From Sabethes cyaneus (taxonomy: Eukaryota > Arthropoda > Insecta > Diptera > Culicidae), in NCBI RefSeq assembly GCF_943734655.1, contig NC_071353.1, positions 156,192,179 through 156,256,178 of the forward strand: a DNA stretch of 64,000 nucleotides, written 5' to 3'. The position numbers and the translations under genes are program-made. Every line of letters starts with the position of its first letter. The first letter of the stretch is position 1. Of the stretch, positions 12,061 through 24,315 are shown one piece after another. Under the pieces are notes generated by a model that was given only the letters and a program-made list of their open reading frames with translations, was not told where the DNA came from and searched no databases.

Positions 12061-15000
12061 GGTGGAATGACAATTATCTGTCAGAGTCATTCCAACTGAA
12101 TGAAAACTTATTTGACACTGCGTTGAAACTGAACAAAATTTTACATGAAACCACCGATTTGAAACTGAACTGAAACTACATAGAAACTGATTGGAAACTT
12201 AACTGAAACTGAGCTAAAATTTAACAAAAACTGAATATTTAAACTGCACTGAACTGAAATAAAAACTGAACTAAAGCCGAGTTGCGTCAAACGCAACGCG
12301 TAAATTAATGCTAAATTGGAAGCGAAACTGAACTGAAATTGAATAAAAACTTAATTGAAACTTAGCTAACAGTGGTTTGAAACTTTTTAAAAACTAAAAA
12401 TGAAACTGAATTCAGACTGAACTGAAGTTAAGTTGAAGCTAAACTGATAGTGAATAAAATTTTTTTTGAAACTGAACGGAACTAATACTGAATTGAAACT
12501 GGACTAAAACTTCAATGAAACCGAACTGAACTGAAAACAAATTAAAACAGGCCTAAAACCTTTGAATTGAAACCTAGTTCGAGCTTCACTGAAACTGAAT
12601 AAGAGTTTATTTGAAACTGAACGTAATTAAATTTAAAACTAAACTGAAACTGAACTGAAACTGAGTTACAACAGAACTGAAACTGAATAAAAACTTGTTC
12701 GAGATTAAGCTGAACTGATACTAAACTGAAACTGAACTAAAACTAAACTGAAACTAAGTGAAAACTGAACTGAAACTAAATTGAAACTGATCTAAACTAA
12801 AACTGAATTAAAACTAAAGTTAAACCGTACTAAAACTGAATAAAAACATAAGTAAAACTGAACTGAAACTGAAAAAAAAACTATTATATAGAGTTATTTG
12901 AAACGGAGCTAAACTGACACTGGATAAAAACTCTAATAAAACTGTACTGAACTGAACTGATGCCGAGTTGAAGCTGAATTAAAACTAAACTAAAGCTTAT
13001 TTGAAACTAAACTGGACTGAAACTAAATTGAAACTTAACTGAAACCTGAAAATCTTATTTTTATAGAATTGAAACTGAGCTAAAACTGAATTGATACTGA
13101 ATTGAAACTTAACTGAAACTAGGTTAAAATTAAATTAAAACGCAGCTAAAACTGAATTGACACTGAATAAAAAGTAAAATGACACTGAACTAAACTAAAA
13201 CTGAACTGAAGCTGAATTGAAACTAAATTAATGCTTATTTGAAACTTGACTGACCAAAAACTGAACTGAAACTGAATAAAATCTTAATTGAAACCTACCC
13301 GAATTGAAACTGAACTAAAACTGAGCTATAATTTAATTGAAACTAAACTAAAACTGAACTGAAACCGAGTAGAAGCTGAACTGAAACTGAATTAAGTTAT
13401 TATAGAGTTTTTTGAAATTGACTGAACTGAAACTGGATGAAAACTTAAATGAAACTTGGCTAAAATTGAAGAGAAACTGAACTGAACTGAAACAGATTTT
13501 GATTGATTGAAACTGAACTGAAACAGAATCGAAACTGAACTGAGCCTGGATAAAAACTTGATTGAAACTGAGCTAAAACTTCATTGAAACCAAGTTCGAG
13601 CTTCACTGAAACTGAATAAGAGTTTATTTGAAACTGAGCGCAATGAAAACTAAACTAAAACTGAACTGAAACTGAGTTACAACTGAACTGGAACTGAATA
13701 AAACCCTGTACGAGATTAAGCTGAACTGATGCTAAATTGAATCTCAACTGAAACCGGATAAAAATTCAATTGAAACCAAGCTAAAACTAAATTGATGCTG
13801 GACCGCAATTGGATAAAAACTTAAATGTAGCTGCACTGACTGAAACTGAACTAAACCTAAACTGAAACTATGTGAAAACAGAGCTGAAACGGAAATAAAA
13901 CTGAAATGAAACTAGATAAAGACTTAATTGAAACTGACCTGAACTAAAACTGAATTGAAGCTAAAGTTAAACTGTACAAAAACTGAATAAAAACTTAAGT
14001 GAAACTGAATAAAACTATTATAGAGTTAACTGAAACGGAGCTGAACTGACACTGAATAAACACTTTAATGAAACTGGGCTTAAACTGAACTGAAACAGGT
14101 TTGAAGATTTTGATCCATTGAAACTGAACGTAACTGAAGCAGAATCGAAACTGAACTGAGCTTGGATAAAAACTTGATTGAAACTGAGCTAAAACTTTAT
14201 TGATATTGGACATTGAAACATTGAATTGGATTAAAATTTAAATGAAACTGTATTGAACTGAACTGAAGCCAAATTGAAGATGAATTGAAACTAAATTAAA
14301 GCTTATTTGAAACTAAACTGAATTGAAACTACATTGAAACTTAACTGAAACTGAATGAAAGCATATTTGCCACAAAACTGAGCTAAAATTGAACTGATGC
14401 TCTGATTGAAACTGAACTGAAGCTAGATAAAAACTCAGTGAAAACTCAGCTAAAACTGAATTGACACTGGACTGAAACTAAATAAAAAGTTGGATTGAAA
14501 CTAAATTAATGCTCATTTGAAACTTAACTGACCAAAAACTGAACTGAAACTGAGCTAAAAATAAACTGAAACTGAATAAAATCTTAATTGAAACCTAACC
14601 GAATTGAAACTGACTAAAACTGAACTAAAATTGAACTAAAATCTAATTGAAACTAAACTAAAACTGAACTGAAACTGAGTTACAACTGCACTGGAACTGA
14701 ATAAAAACTTGTTCGAGATTAAGTTGAGCTAATATTAAATTGAATCTCAACTGAAACCGGATGAAAATTCAATTGAAACCAAGCTAAGACTAAATTGACA
14801 CTGGACTGAAATTGGATAAAAACTTAAATGTAGCTGAACTGACTGAAACTAAATTGAAACTGAATTAAAACTAAACTGAAACTAACTGAAAACTGAACTA
14901 AAACGGAAATGAAACTGAACTGAAACTAGAAAAAAACTTAATTGAAACTGATCTAAACTAAAACTGAATTGAAACTAAAGTTTATCAGTACTAAAACTGA

Positions 15001-18000
15001 ATAAAAACTCAAGTGAAACTAAACTGAAACTGACTAAAACTATTATAGAGTTATTTGAAACGGAGCAGAACTGACACTGGATAAAAACTTTAACGAAACT
15101 GAGCATAAACTGAACTGAGCTGAACACAGGTTTGAAGATTTTGATTTTTGATCCACTGAAACTGAACTAAACTGAAACAGAATCGAAAATGCACTGAGCC
15201 TGGTTAAAAACTTGATTGTAACAGAGCTAAAACTTCATTGATATTGGACTGAAACTGGATAAAAATTTAAATGAAACTGTTCTGAAAAGCTGAGTTGAAA
15301 CTAAACTGAACTAAACCTTAATTGAAACTTAACTGAAACTGAATGAAAGCTTACTTTTATAGGATTAAAACTGAGCAAAAACTGAACTGATACTGAATTG
15401 AAACTGAACTGAAACTAGATAAAAACTAAATTAAAACTCAACTAAAACTGAACTGAAGCTGGATTGAACCTAAATTAATGGTCATTTGAAACTTGACTGA
15501 ACAAAAACTGAACTGAAACTGAGCTAAAACTAAACTGAAACTGAATAAAATCTTAATTAAAACCTAACCGAATTGAAACTGAACTAAAACTGAGCTAAAA
15601 TTGAACTAAAATTTAATTGAAACTAAACTAAAACTGAACTGAAACCGAGTAGAAGCTGAACTGAAACTGAATTAAGTTATTATAGAGTTATTTGAAATTG
15701 ACTGAACTGAAACTGGATGAAAACTTGATTCAAACTGAGCTAAAACTTCATTGATATTGAACTGAAACTGGGTAATAATTGAGCAAAAAGTGAATTGTCA
15801 CTGGACTGAAACTGAATAAAGAGTTAAATGAAACTGAACTGAAGCCGAGTTAATGTTGAATTGAAACTAAATTAATGCTTATTTAAAACTTAACGAAACC
15901 TAAACTAAATTGAAAATGAGCTAAAACTAAACCGAAACTGAAGAAAACCTTAATGGAAAGTAAAACTGAGCTAAACTTGAACTTAAACTGCATAAACTTA
16001 AACTGTAAAACTGAGCTGTTATTGAAAGTGAATTAAATCTTAACTGAACTAAAACTGAACTGAAAACGAGCAGAAGCTGAACTGCAACTGAATTAAGTCA
16101 TTATAGAGTTGTTTAAAACTGAACTGAACTAAAACTAGATAAAAACTTGAATGAAACTAAGCTTAAACTGAGGCGAAACTGAACAGTTTTTAAAGATTTT
16201 GATTAATTAAACTGAACTTAATTGAAATAAAATTTAAACTGTACCGAACCTGGATAAAAACATGCTTGAAACTGAGCTAAATCTCCATTGATACTGGACT
16301 GAAACTGGATAAAAAATTAAATGTAGCTGAACTGACTGAAACTCAATTGAAATTAAACTAAAATTGAACTGAATTGAAACTAGACAAAAACCAAATTAAA
16401 ACTCAGCTAAAACGGAATTGATACTGGACTGAAACTGAAAGAAAAAGTTAAATCAAACTGAACACTAAAACTAAAATTGAACTGAAGCTGAGTTGAAGCT
16501 GGATTGAAACTAAATGAATGTTTATTTGCAACTTAACTGAATAAAATCTTAATTGAAACCTAACCGAATTGAAACTGAACTAAAACCGAGCTAAACATGA
16601 ACTTAAACTGAATTAAGAGTTAATTGAAAATAAACGGAATCACAGTTTCAGTTCGAACTGAAACTGAATAAGAACTGAATTAAAATTAAGCTATGTAAAA
16701 CTGAGCTGAAACTGAATTAAGTTATTATAGAGTTATTTGGAACTGAACCGATCTGAAACTGAATAAAAACTTGAATGAAACTGAGCTTAAACTAAACAGT
16801 TTTGAAAGATGTTGATTAATTTTACTGAACTGAACTGAAACAGAAGTCAAACTGCACCGAAGCTTGATAAAACATGGTTGAAATTGAGCTAAATCTTCTT
16901 TGGTACTGGGCTGAAACTGAATAAAAACGTAAATGAAACTGTACTGAACTGAAGCTGAACTAAAACTGAACTGAAACCGAGTTGAAGCTGAACTGAACCA
17001 AAACTAAATTGAAACTTAACTGAAACTGAGTAAAAGCTTACTTGATACTAAACTGAATCGAAACTAGGCTAAAACTGAACTAATGCTGAATTGACACTGG
17101 AGGCAAACTGAATAAAAAGTTAAATGAAACTGAACACTGAACTAAAACTGGACTGAAGCTGGATTAAAATTAATTTAACGCTTATTTGAAACTTAACTGA
17201 ACAAAAACTGAATTGAAAATGAGCTAAAACTTAATTGAAACCTTACCTAACTGAAACTGAACTAAAACCAAGCTAAACATAAATATTGAAACTAAACGGA
17301 ATCCGAGTTGAGTCCGACCTGAAACTGGATAAGAACTGAATTAAAACTAAGCTATGAAAATACTGAACTGAATTGAAAGTGAATGAAATGCTAATTGAAA
17401 TTAAACTAAACTAACGAGTAGAAGCTGAACTGAAACTGAATTAAGTTATTATAGAATTATTTGGAACTGAACTGATCTGAAACTGAGGCGAAACTTAAAC
17501 GTTTTCAAAGATTTTGATTAATTGAACTGAACTAAACTGAAACAGAATTAAACCTGGATAAAAACATGGTTGAAACTGAACTAAATACTGGACTGAAACT
17601 GAATAAAAACTCAAATGAAACTGTACTGAACTGAAAACTGAACTGAAGCCGAGTTGAAGCTGAATTGAAACTAAATTAAAGCTTATTTGAAACTGAACTG
17701 AACGAAAACTAAACTGAAACTTAACTGAAACTGAATGAAAGCTTATTTGACACTAAACAGAATCGAAACTGAGCTAAAATTGAACTGATACTGAATTGAA
17801 ACTGAACTGAAACTAGATAAAAACTAAATTAAAACTCAGCTAAAACTGAATTGACACTGAACTGAAACTGAATAAAAAGGGAAATGACTCTGAACTAAAC
17901 TAAAACGGAACTGAAGCTAAGTTGAAGCTGGATTGAAACTAAATTAATGCTTATTTGAAACTTAACCGAACAAAAATTGAACTGAAACTGAGCTAAAACT

Positions 18001-18345
18001 AAACTGAAACTGAATAAAATCTTAATTGAAACCTAACCGAATTGAAACTGAACTAAAACTGGGCTAAAATTGAACTAAAATCTAATTGAAATTAAACTAA
18101 AACCGAACTGAAACCGAGTAGAAGCTGAACTGAAACTGAATTAAGTTATTATAGAGTTATTTGAAACTGCACTGAACTGAAACTGGATCAAAACTTAAAT
18201 GAAACTAAGCTGAAATTGAAGTGAAACTGAACTGAACTGAAACCGATTTTGATTTATTGAAACTGAACTGAAACAGAATCGAAACTGAACTGAGCCTGGA
18301 GAAAAACTTGATTGAAACTGAGCGAAAACTTCGTTGATACTGGAC
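12061..18345. repeat. Array C: AACTGAAACTG-type degenerate array, ~11 bp steps
   Basis: About 6.3 kb of steps such as AAACTGAGCTA, AAACTTCATTG and ATATTGGACTG, mostly 11 bp with 10 and 12 bp variants. A non-conforming marker (TATTATAGAGTTATTTG and variants) recurs near 12884, 13398, 14016, 15041, 15677, 16099, 16722, 17447 and 18147. Several spacings fall at 610-730 bp, indicating higher-order duplication. Virtually no open frame survives, because both strands are rich in stops. Confidence 0.85.
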
Positions 18346-19326
18346 TGGAAACTTCTTCGTCATTTTTCGTCAGCTTCTGCTGCCTTTTCGATATTTTTCT
18401 TCATCTTCTTTTTGTCACCTCTTTGTAGTCTCCTCTTCGTATAACTCGTTGTTTTTGTCCCCTCTCTCTCTTTCTGCCATATTTCTATCGTCCTTTCAGA
18501 GTTTTTTTTTGCCATTATGTTGACGTATTTTCGTCCTCGTTAGTGGTTTTTTGACGTTTGCTTTTGGCATTTTTGTCGCTTTTTTCGTCGGATTTTGCCA
18601 TTTTTATCGCCCATTTTGTTTGGACGCTTTTCTGACACTTTCAAACGTCTTTTTGTTTTCGTTGTCGTTTTTAGTCATGTTTTGTCGCTGTTTTGTTTTG
18701 TTTCGTTTGTTGTCTTTTCTTCGCATAAGTTGTCTTTTTATCATCACTCTGCTATATTTCTTTCGTATTTTCAGGGTTTTTTGCCATTATTTCGGTGTAT
18801 TTTCGTCCTCTGTTCGTCGTTTTTTGACGTTTGCTTTTGGTATTTTTATTGGTTTTTCCTTCGGATTTTGCCATTTTTATCGTCACACTTTTAAACGTGC
18901 TTTTGTTTTTCTTTTGCCGTTTTTAGTTAAGTTTTGCGGCTGTTTTGGCTTCTTTTCGTTATCTTATTGTTATATTTTCGCCGTCTTTTTAACATCTTTC
19001 TGCAGTATTTGTCAGTTTAATGCTGTTTTGGCGTTTTTTCGCCATCCTTACCTAGTTTATTTGTCCCTTTTCAGCGCTTTTTTATCATATTTTATCGTTC
19101 TTTTTATGGCCTTTTTGATTGATCGTTTTTTTGTCGTCTTTTTCGCCAGTTTGTCATCGCCTTTTATCGCCTTGTTTTATCGTCTTTTTGCTGTTTATTT
19201 GGTCACCTCTTCGTCACCTTTTTGTTACCTATTTGCTGTCTTTTTGTCGTTCTTTCGTCTTATTATTGTTGTCTACTCTGTGTATTCGTCGTCTTTTTGT
19301 CACCTCTTAGTTTTATTTTTATTATA
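18346..19326. repeat. Array D (left part): pyrimidine-rich 11 bp array
   Basis: Consecutive 11-mers are readable directly around 19203-19285, e.g. TCACCTTTTTG, TTACCTATTTG, CTGTCTTTTTG, TCGTTCTTTCG, TCTTATTATTG. The long Phe-rich open frame over 18551-19387 is a composition artefact. The array resumes at 22663 after the transposon insertion. Confidence 0.75.
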
Positions 19327-19517
19327 CACTGAAGTCGCTTTTTACACGGTTAGTCTTTTTCGATTACTCAAGAACGATGCAACTTAGGGACCATTTACAA
19401 AATACGTGACGAATATCGGGCCTCACCCAAACGTGTTGAGAAATAAATGAATGGTCCCTAAGTTGCTCCGTTCTTAATATTCGAAAAAACAAACCGTGTA
19501 AAAAAAGTACTTGAGTG
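19327..19517. mobile_element. TA-flanked hairpin MITE
   Basis: Begins CACTGAAGTCGCTTTTTACA and ends with the inverted relative AAGTACTTGAGTG, with TA on both sides (19325-26, 19518-19). Almost the whole element folds back: AACTTAGGGACCAT at the left pairs with ATGGTCCCTAAGTT at the right. The TA target and CACT ends suit a Tc1/mariner-type non-autonomous element. Confidence 0.75.
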
Positions 19518-19519
19518 TA

Positions 19520-22500
19520 CACTGAAGTCGCTTTTTACGCGATTTTTTTACGCGAATTTCGCAATTTACGCGGTTTTTTACGCGAATTTCGGAATTTGCG
19601 CGATTTTCGGAATTTACGCGGTTTTTACGCAAATTTCGGAATTTACGCAATTTTTTTTACGCGAATTTCGGAATTTACGCGTTTTTTTTTTGCGCGATTT
19701 TCGGAATTTTCGTGGTTTTTTACGCGATTTAACGCGGTTTTTTACGCGATTTTCGGAATTTACGGGGTTTTTACGCGAATTTTGGAATTTACGCGGTTTT
19801 TTGACGCGATTTTCGGAATTTACGCGGTTTTTTAACGCGAATTTCAGAATTTACGCGGTTTTTTACGCGATTTTCGGAATTTAGGCGGTTTTTTTACGCG
19901 AATTTCGGAATTTACGCTGTGCCAATTTCGGAATTTACGCGGTTTTTGCTGTTCGCTGTCTTTTTGTCGTTCTTTCGTCTTATTATTGTTGTCTACTCAT
20001 TGTATTCGTCGTCTTTTTGTCACCTTTTAGTCTTATTTTTATTATACACTGAAGTCGCTTTTTACGCTGTTTTTTTTACGCGACTATTTTTACGCGAATT
20101 GCGGGATTTACGCGAGTTTCGGAATTTACGCTGTTTTTTACGCGAATTTCGGAATTAACGCGGTTTTTTTACGCGAATTTCGGAATTTACGCGGTTTTTT
20201 TTACACGATTTTCGGAATTTACGCGAATGTGCTCAAAACGTCTATTTTTTCGCGTAGTGTTGAGACCCACAAAGTTTTTTTTACGCGAAATTTAGGTTTT
20301 TTTTACGCGAATTTTGGAGTTTACGCAGTTTTTTTAAGCGAATTTCGGAATTTACGCGGTTTTTTTTACGCGAATTTTGGAGTTTACGCGTTTTTTTTAC
20401 GCGATTTTCAGAATTTAGGCGGTTTTTTACGAGAATTTCGGAATTTACGTGGTTATTTTTTGCGCGTTTTTCGGAATTTACGCGTCTTTTTTACGCGAAT
20501 TTCGTAATTTACACGGTTTTTTTTACAAGAATTTCGGAATTTACGCGGTTTTTACGCGAATTTCGGAATTTACGCAATTTTTTTTACGCGAATTTTGGAA
20601 TTTACGCGGTTTTTTGACGCGATTTTCGGAATTTACGCGGTTTTTTAACGCGAATTTCAGAATTTACGCGGTTTTTTACGCGATTTTCGGAATTTAGGCG
20701 GTTTTTTTACGCGAATTTCGGAATTTACGCTGTGCCAATTTCGGAATTTACGCGGTTTTTGCTGTTCGCTGTCTTTTTGTCGTTCTTTCGTCTTATTATT
20801 GTTGTCTACTCATTGTATTCGTCGTCTTTTTGTCACCTTTTAGTCTTATTTTTATTATACACTGAAGTCGCTTTTTACGCTGTTTTTTTTACGCGACTAT
20901 TTTTACGCGAATTGCGGGATTTACGCGAGTTTCGGAATTTACGCTGTTTTTTACGCGAATTTCGGAATTAACGCGGTTTTTTTACGCGAATTTCGGAATT
21001 TACGCGGTTTTTTTTACACGATTTTCGGAATTTACGCGAATGTGCTCAAAACGTCTATTTTTTCGCGTAGTGTTGAGACCCACAAAGTTTTTTTTACGCG
21101 AAATTTAGGTTTTTTTTACGCGAATTTTGGAGTTTACGCAGTTTTTTTAAGCGAATTTCGGAATTTACGCGGTTTTTTTTACGCGAATTTTGGAGTTTAC
21201 GCGTTTTTTTTACGCGATTTTCAGAATTTAGGCGGTTTTTTACGAGAATTTCGGAATTTACGTGGTTATTTTTTGCGCGTTTTTCGGAATTTACGCGTCT
21301 TTTTTACGCGAATTTCGTAATTTACACGGTTTTTTTTACAAGAATTTCGGAATTTACGCGGTTTTTACGCGAATTTCGGAATTTACGCAATTTTTTTTAC
21401 GCGAATTTTGGAATTTACGCGGTTTTTTGACGCGATTTTCGGAATTTACGAGGTTTTTTAACGCGAATTTCAGAATTTACGCGGTTTTTTACGCGAATTT
21501 CGGAATTTACGCTGTGCCAATTTCGGAATTTACGCGGTTTTTGCTGTTCGCTGTCTTTTTGTCGTTCTTTCGTCTTATTATTGTTGTCTACTCATTGTAT
21601 TCGTCGTCTTTTTGTCACCTTTTAGTCTTATTTTTATTATACACTGAAGTCGCTTTTTACGCTGTTTTTTTTACGCGACTATTTTTACGCGACTATTTTT
21701 ACGCGAATTGCGGGATTTACGCGAGTTTCGGAATTTACGCTGTTTTTTACGCGAATTTCGGAATTAACGCGGTTTTTTTACGCGAATTTCGGAATTTACG
21801 CGGTTTTTTTTACACGATTTTCGGAATTTACGTGAATGTGCTCAAAACGTTTATTTTTTCGCGTAGTGTTGAGACCCACAAAGTTTTTTTTACGCGAAAT
21901 TTAGGTTTTTTTTACGCGAATTTTGGAGTTTACGCAGTTTTTTTAAGCGAATTTCGGAATTCACGCGTTTTTTTTCGCGATTTTCAGAATTTAGGCGGTT
22001 TTTTACGAGAATTTCGGAATTTACGTGGTTTTTTTTTTGCGTGATTTTCAGAATTTACGCGGTTTTTTTACGAGAATTTCGGAATTTACGCGGTTTTTTA
22101 CGCGAATTTCGGAATTTACGCGGTTTTTTAACGCGGAATTCGGAATTTACGCGGTTTTTTGACGCGATTTTCGGAATTTATGCGGTTTTTTTACGCGAAT
22201 TTCTGAATTTACGCGGTTTTTACGTGATTTTCGGAGTTTATGCAATTTTTTACACGAATTTCGGAATTTACGCGTTTTTTTTTACGAGAATTTCGTAATT
22301 TACGCGTTTTTTTTTAACTCGAATTTCGGAATTTACGCGGGTTTTTTTACGCGATTTTCGGAATTTACGCGGTTTTTTACGCGATTTTCGGAATTTACGC
22401 GGTTTTTTACGCAAATTTCGGAATTTACGCGTTTTTTACGCGAATTTCGAAATTAACGCGATTTTCGGAATTTACGCGGATGTGATCAAAACGTCTATTT

Positions 22501-22660
22501 TTTCGCGTAGTGTTGAAATCCACAAAGTTTTTTTTTACGCGAAATTTAGGTTTTTTTAACGCGAAATTTGGAATTTACGCGGTTTTTTAAGCGATTTTTG
22601 GAATTTACGCGGTTTTCATTTACGCGGGACGTATCCTTCGCGTAAAAAGCGACCTAAGTG
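19520..22660. mobile_element. TA-flanked MITE with expanded internal satellite (array E)
   Basis: The left end is CACTGAAGTCGCTTTTTACG and the right end is the inverted CGTAAAAAGCGACCTAAGTG, with TA at 19518-19 and 22661-62. The inside is a tandem array of TTTACGCGAATTTCGGAA-type units (about 27-31 bp). An 813 bp block is present twice at near identity and a third time with small indels. Each block contains a copy of the flanking host array D plus the left terminal repeat. No transposase is present. Confidence 0.8.
19800..22010. repeat. 813 bp tandem segmental repeat, three copies
   Basis: Positions 19919, 20732 and about 21520 begin equivalent segments, as do 20229, 21042 and about 21836. 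Copies 1 and 2 look identical by eye over several hundred bases. Copy 3 lacks about 33 bp near 21500 and has a 15 bp local duplication near 21680. Boundaries within the satellite are approximate. Confidence 0.8.
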
Positions 22661-22662
22661 TA

Positions 22663-23085
22663 TTGTCATCGTATTTCCATCATTTGTTCGTTTTGTTTTT
22701 GCATCTGTTACTTGTTTCTTTGTCACTTTTATGGTGGCTTTTGCTGTTTTTGTCACCTTTTTTGCTGTTTTGATGTCGTCGTTTCGTAATCTTTTCGTCT
22801 ACGTCAGTTTTTTTCCCATTTTTCGTCGTCCTATTTGCTGTCTATAAAACAAAAATACTTTCGTGTTTCTTCTATCATCTTGCTGTGATGTATTCGTCAG
22901 CCTTTCGTCGTTTTTTTGCATGTTTTGTCCCTGTAGTCCCTTTTGTCGCTGTTTTTGGTGTCTTTTCGTCGTATTTTTGTGCTATTTCCGACCTATTCTC
23001 ATCGTCTTTCACCGTATATTCTTTAACATTTTTAGCGTATTTGCACTTTTGTGCAAATGCACTTTTGTATCTTTTCATAACTTTT
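22663..23085. repeat. Array D (right part)
   Basis: Continuation of the pyrimidine-rich array after the insertion (e.g. CTTTTTTGCTG, TTTTCGTCGTA steps). Short open frames on both strands here are not credible genes. Confidence 0.6.
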
Positions 23086-24102
23086 TTGTACTAATTTTCT
23101 CCAAATACAATCAAGCACAATACCCATAAAACAAATGTAATTAAGAGTGATCACACATTCGGGTGGATTTCGCTCCTCTATTGATTTTAAAACGAAATTG
23201 ATGCTGCTGGGCACCATATGAACATGACTTAGTAACGGAATAAAATCATTATTAAGATAATTTCAAGTTTCACTTGAAATTGGCAGCTGACAGAATACCG
23301 TTTACCCTTTAGCATAGTTAATACTTCCATCGAACAACTTCGAATGGCAATTAAGCCATTGGCAATAGCTCCAAGACCTATCAGTGACCTTCACGTAGGT
23401 TTCACTGCTTCCAGTTTCGGAGATTATTGCGTAATTATGGGCTCATATTAATACATAAATGAAAGATTTATAAATAGCACCTTTATTCCACCTTCCCGTG
23501 CGTGAACGTTCCGGACCGGGGCAAACAGTTCTCTAATTAATTGCTGTTTCCGATTTGGCTGGCCGGCCGACCGACCGTATCGAATCTATACCGAACATTT
23601 TCTACGTGGCAAAACTGGACCAAACACTGGTCGAGATAACCATCATCATCATCATCATCATCATCGGATGGAATGATGGATCGATGAAACGAAAAAGTGG
23701 CGCAAAGTTTTTATCCAATCGAAGATCTATCTGTACGTACTGGGAAAGTATCCGCTAGGCAGAGCTCTCAATTTTTTTTCCCGCACACGCCGCACACGGC
23801 GGCGGTCGAGATAACAGTATTGGCCACCTGCCTCCCGCCCGCCCCTCTGGTTGTTCCAGGGTTCCTATCAGTAAGCCACCTGAAATCGAAGAAATAATCA
23901 AAAAATTACCGGTCCGAAATTGCAACCTGATGAAACGATCGAAACGTTTTATCATCATTTCCATTCACGCATACTCATACAGACAAATCTAATCAGTTCC
24001 GTTTGATTTCCTCCACGTCCGGAAAAACTGGACCACGCAAATGCGCCTCATCGACGTTACTGATTTTTTGTTTTTTTTTGCTCTCTTCTATTATTTTAAT
24101 AG
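23086..24102 (+). other. Intron or upstream region of the lectin gene
   Basis: Unique-looking sequence with a (CAT)n tract at 23641-23665, a GC-rich patch at 23780-23880 and a polypyrimidine tract ending TTTTAATAG at 24102. No exon could be supported. Confidence 0.45.
23641..23665. repeat. (CAT)n microsatellite
   Basis: About eight perfect CAT units. Confidence 0.9.
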
Positions 24103-24315
24103 TACTGAACGTTGCCGCCGGCAAGGCTCCCATGCAAATCTCCACGGACGCCGCCGGAATCCCGCAGAAGGCCATCGACGGGTCAACGTCGGCGTTCTTT
24201 TCGCCGGAGACCTGCTCGCTCACGAAGCCGGAACGCGTTCCCTGGTGGTACGTGAATCTGCTGGAACCGTACATGGTTCAGCTGGTGCGACTGGACTTTG
24301 GAAAATCCTGCTGTG
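24103..24315 (+). CDS. Lectin gene exon: first part of FTP domain
   Basis: The acceptor TTTTAATAG ends at 24102 and the donor GTAAGT starts at 24316. The exon opens with the second base of a codon and encodes LNVAAGKAPMQIS, AIDGSTS, PWWYVNL and VRLDFGKSCC. These match the FTP/F-type lectin signature (N-x-A-x-G-K-x-x-x-S, A-hDG, PWW-x-V-x-L, CC). The arginine and aspartate of the family's R-x-D fucose-binding segment are absent (LDFGKSCC). Confidence 0.88.

Noticed and set aside
18551..19387. 278-codon Phe-rich open frame
   Set aside because: Lies wholly in pyrimidine-rich 11 bp array D; composition repeats every 11 residues and no domain is visible.
19515..22298. Series of open frames with FYANFGIYAVF-type repeats
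   Set aside because: Translated MITE satellite; the repeated blocks follow the 813 bp DNA duplication.
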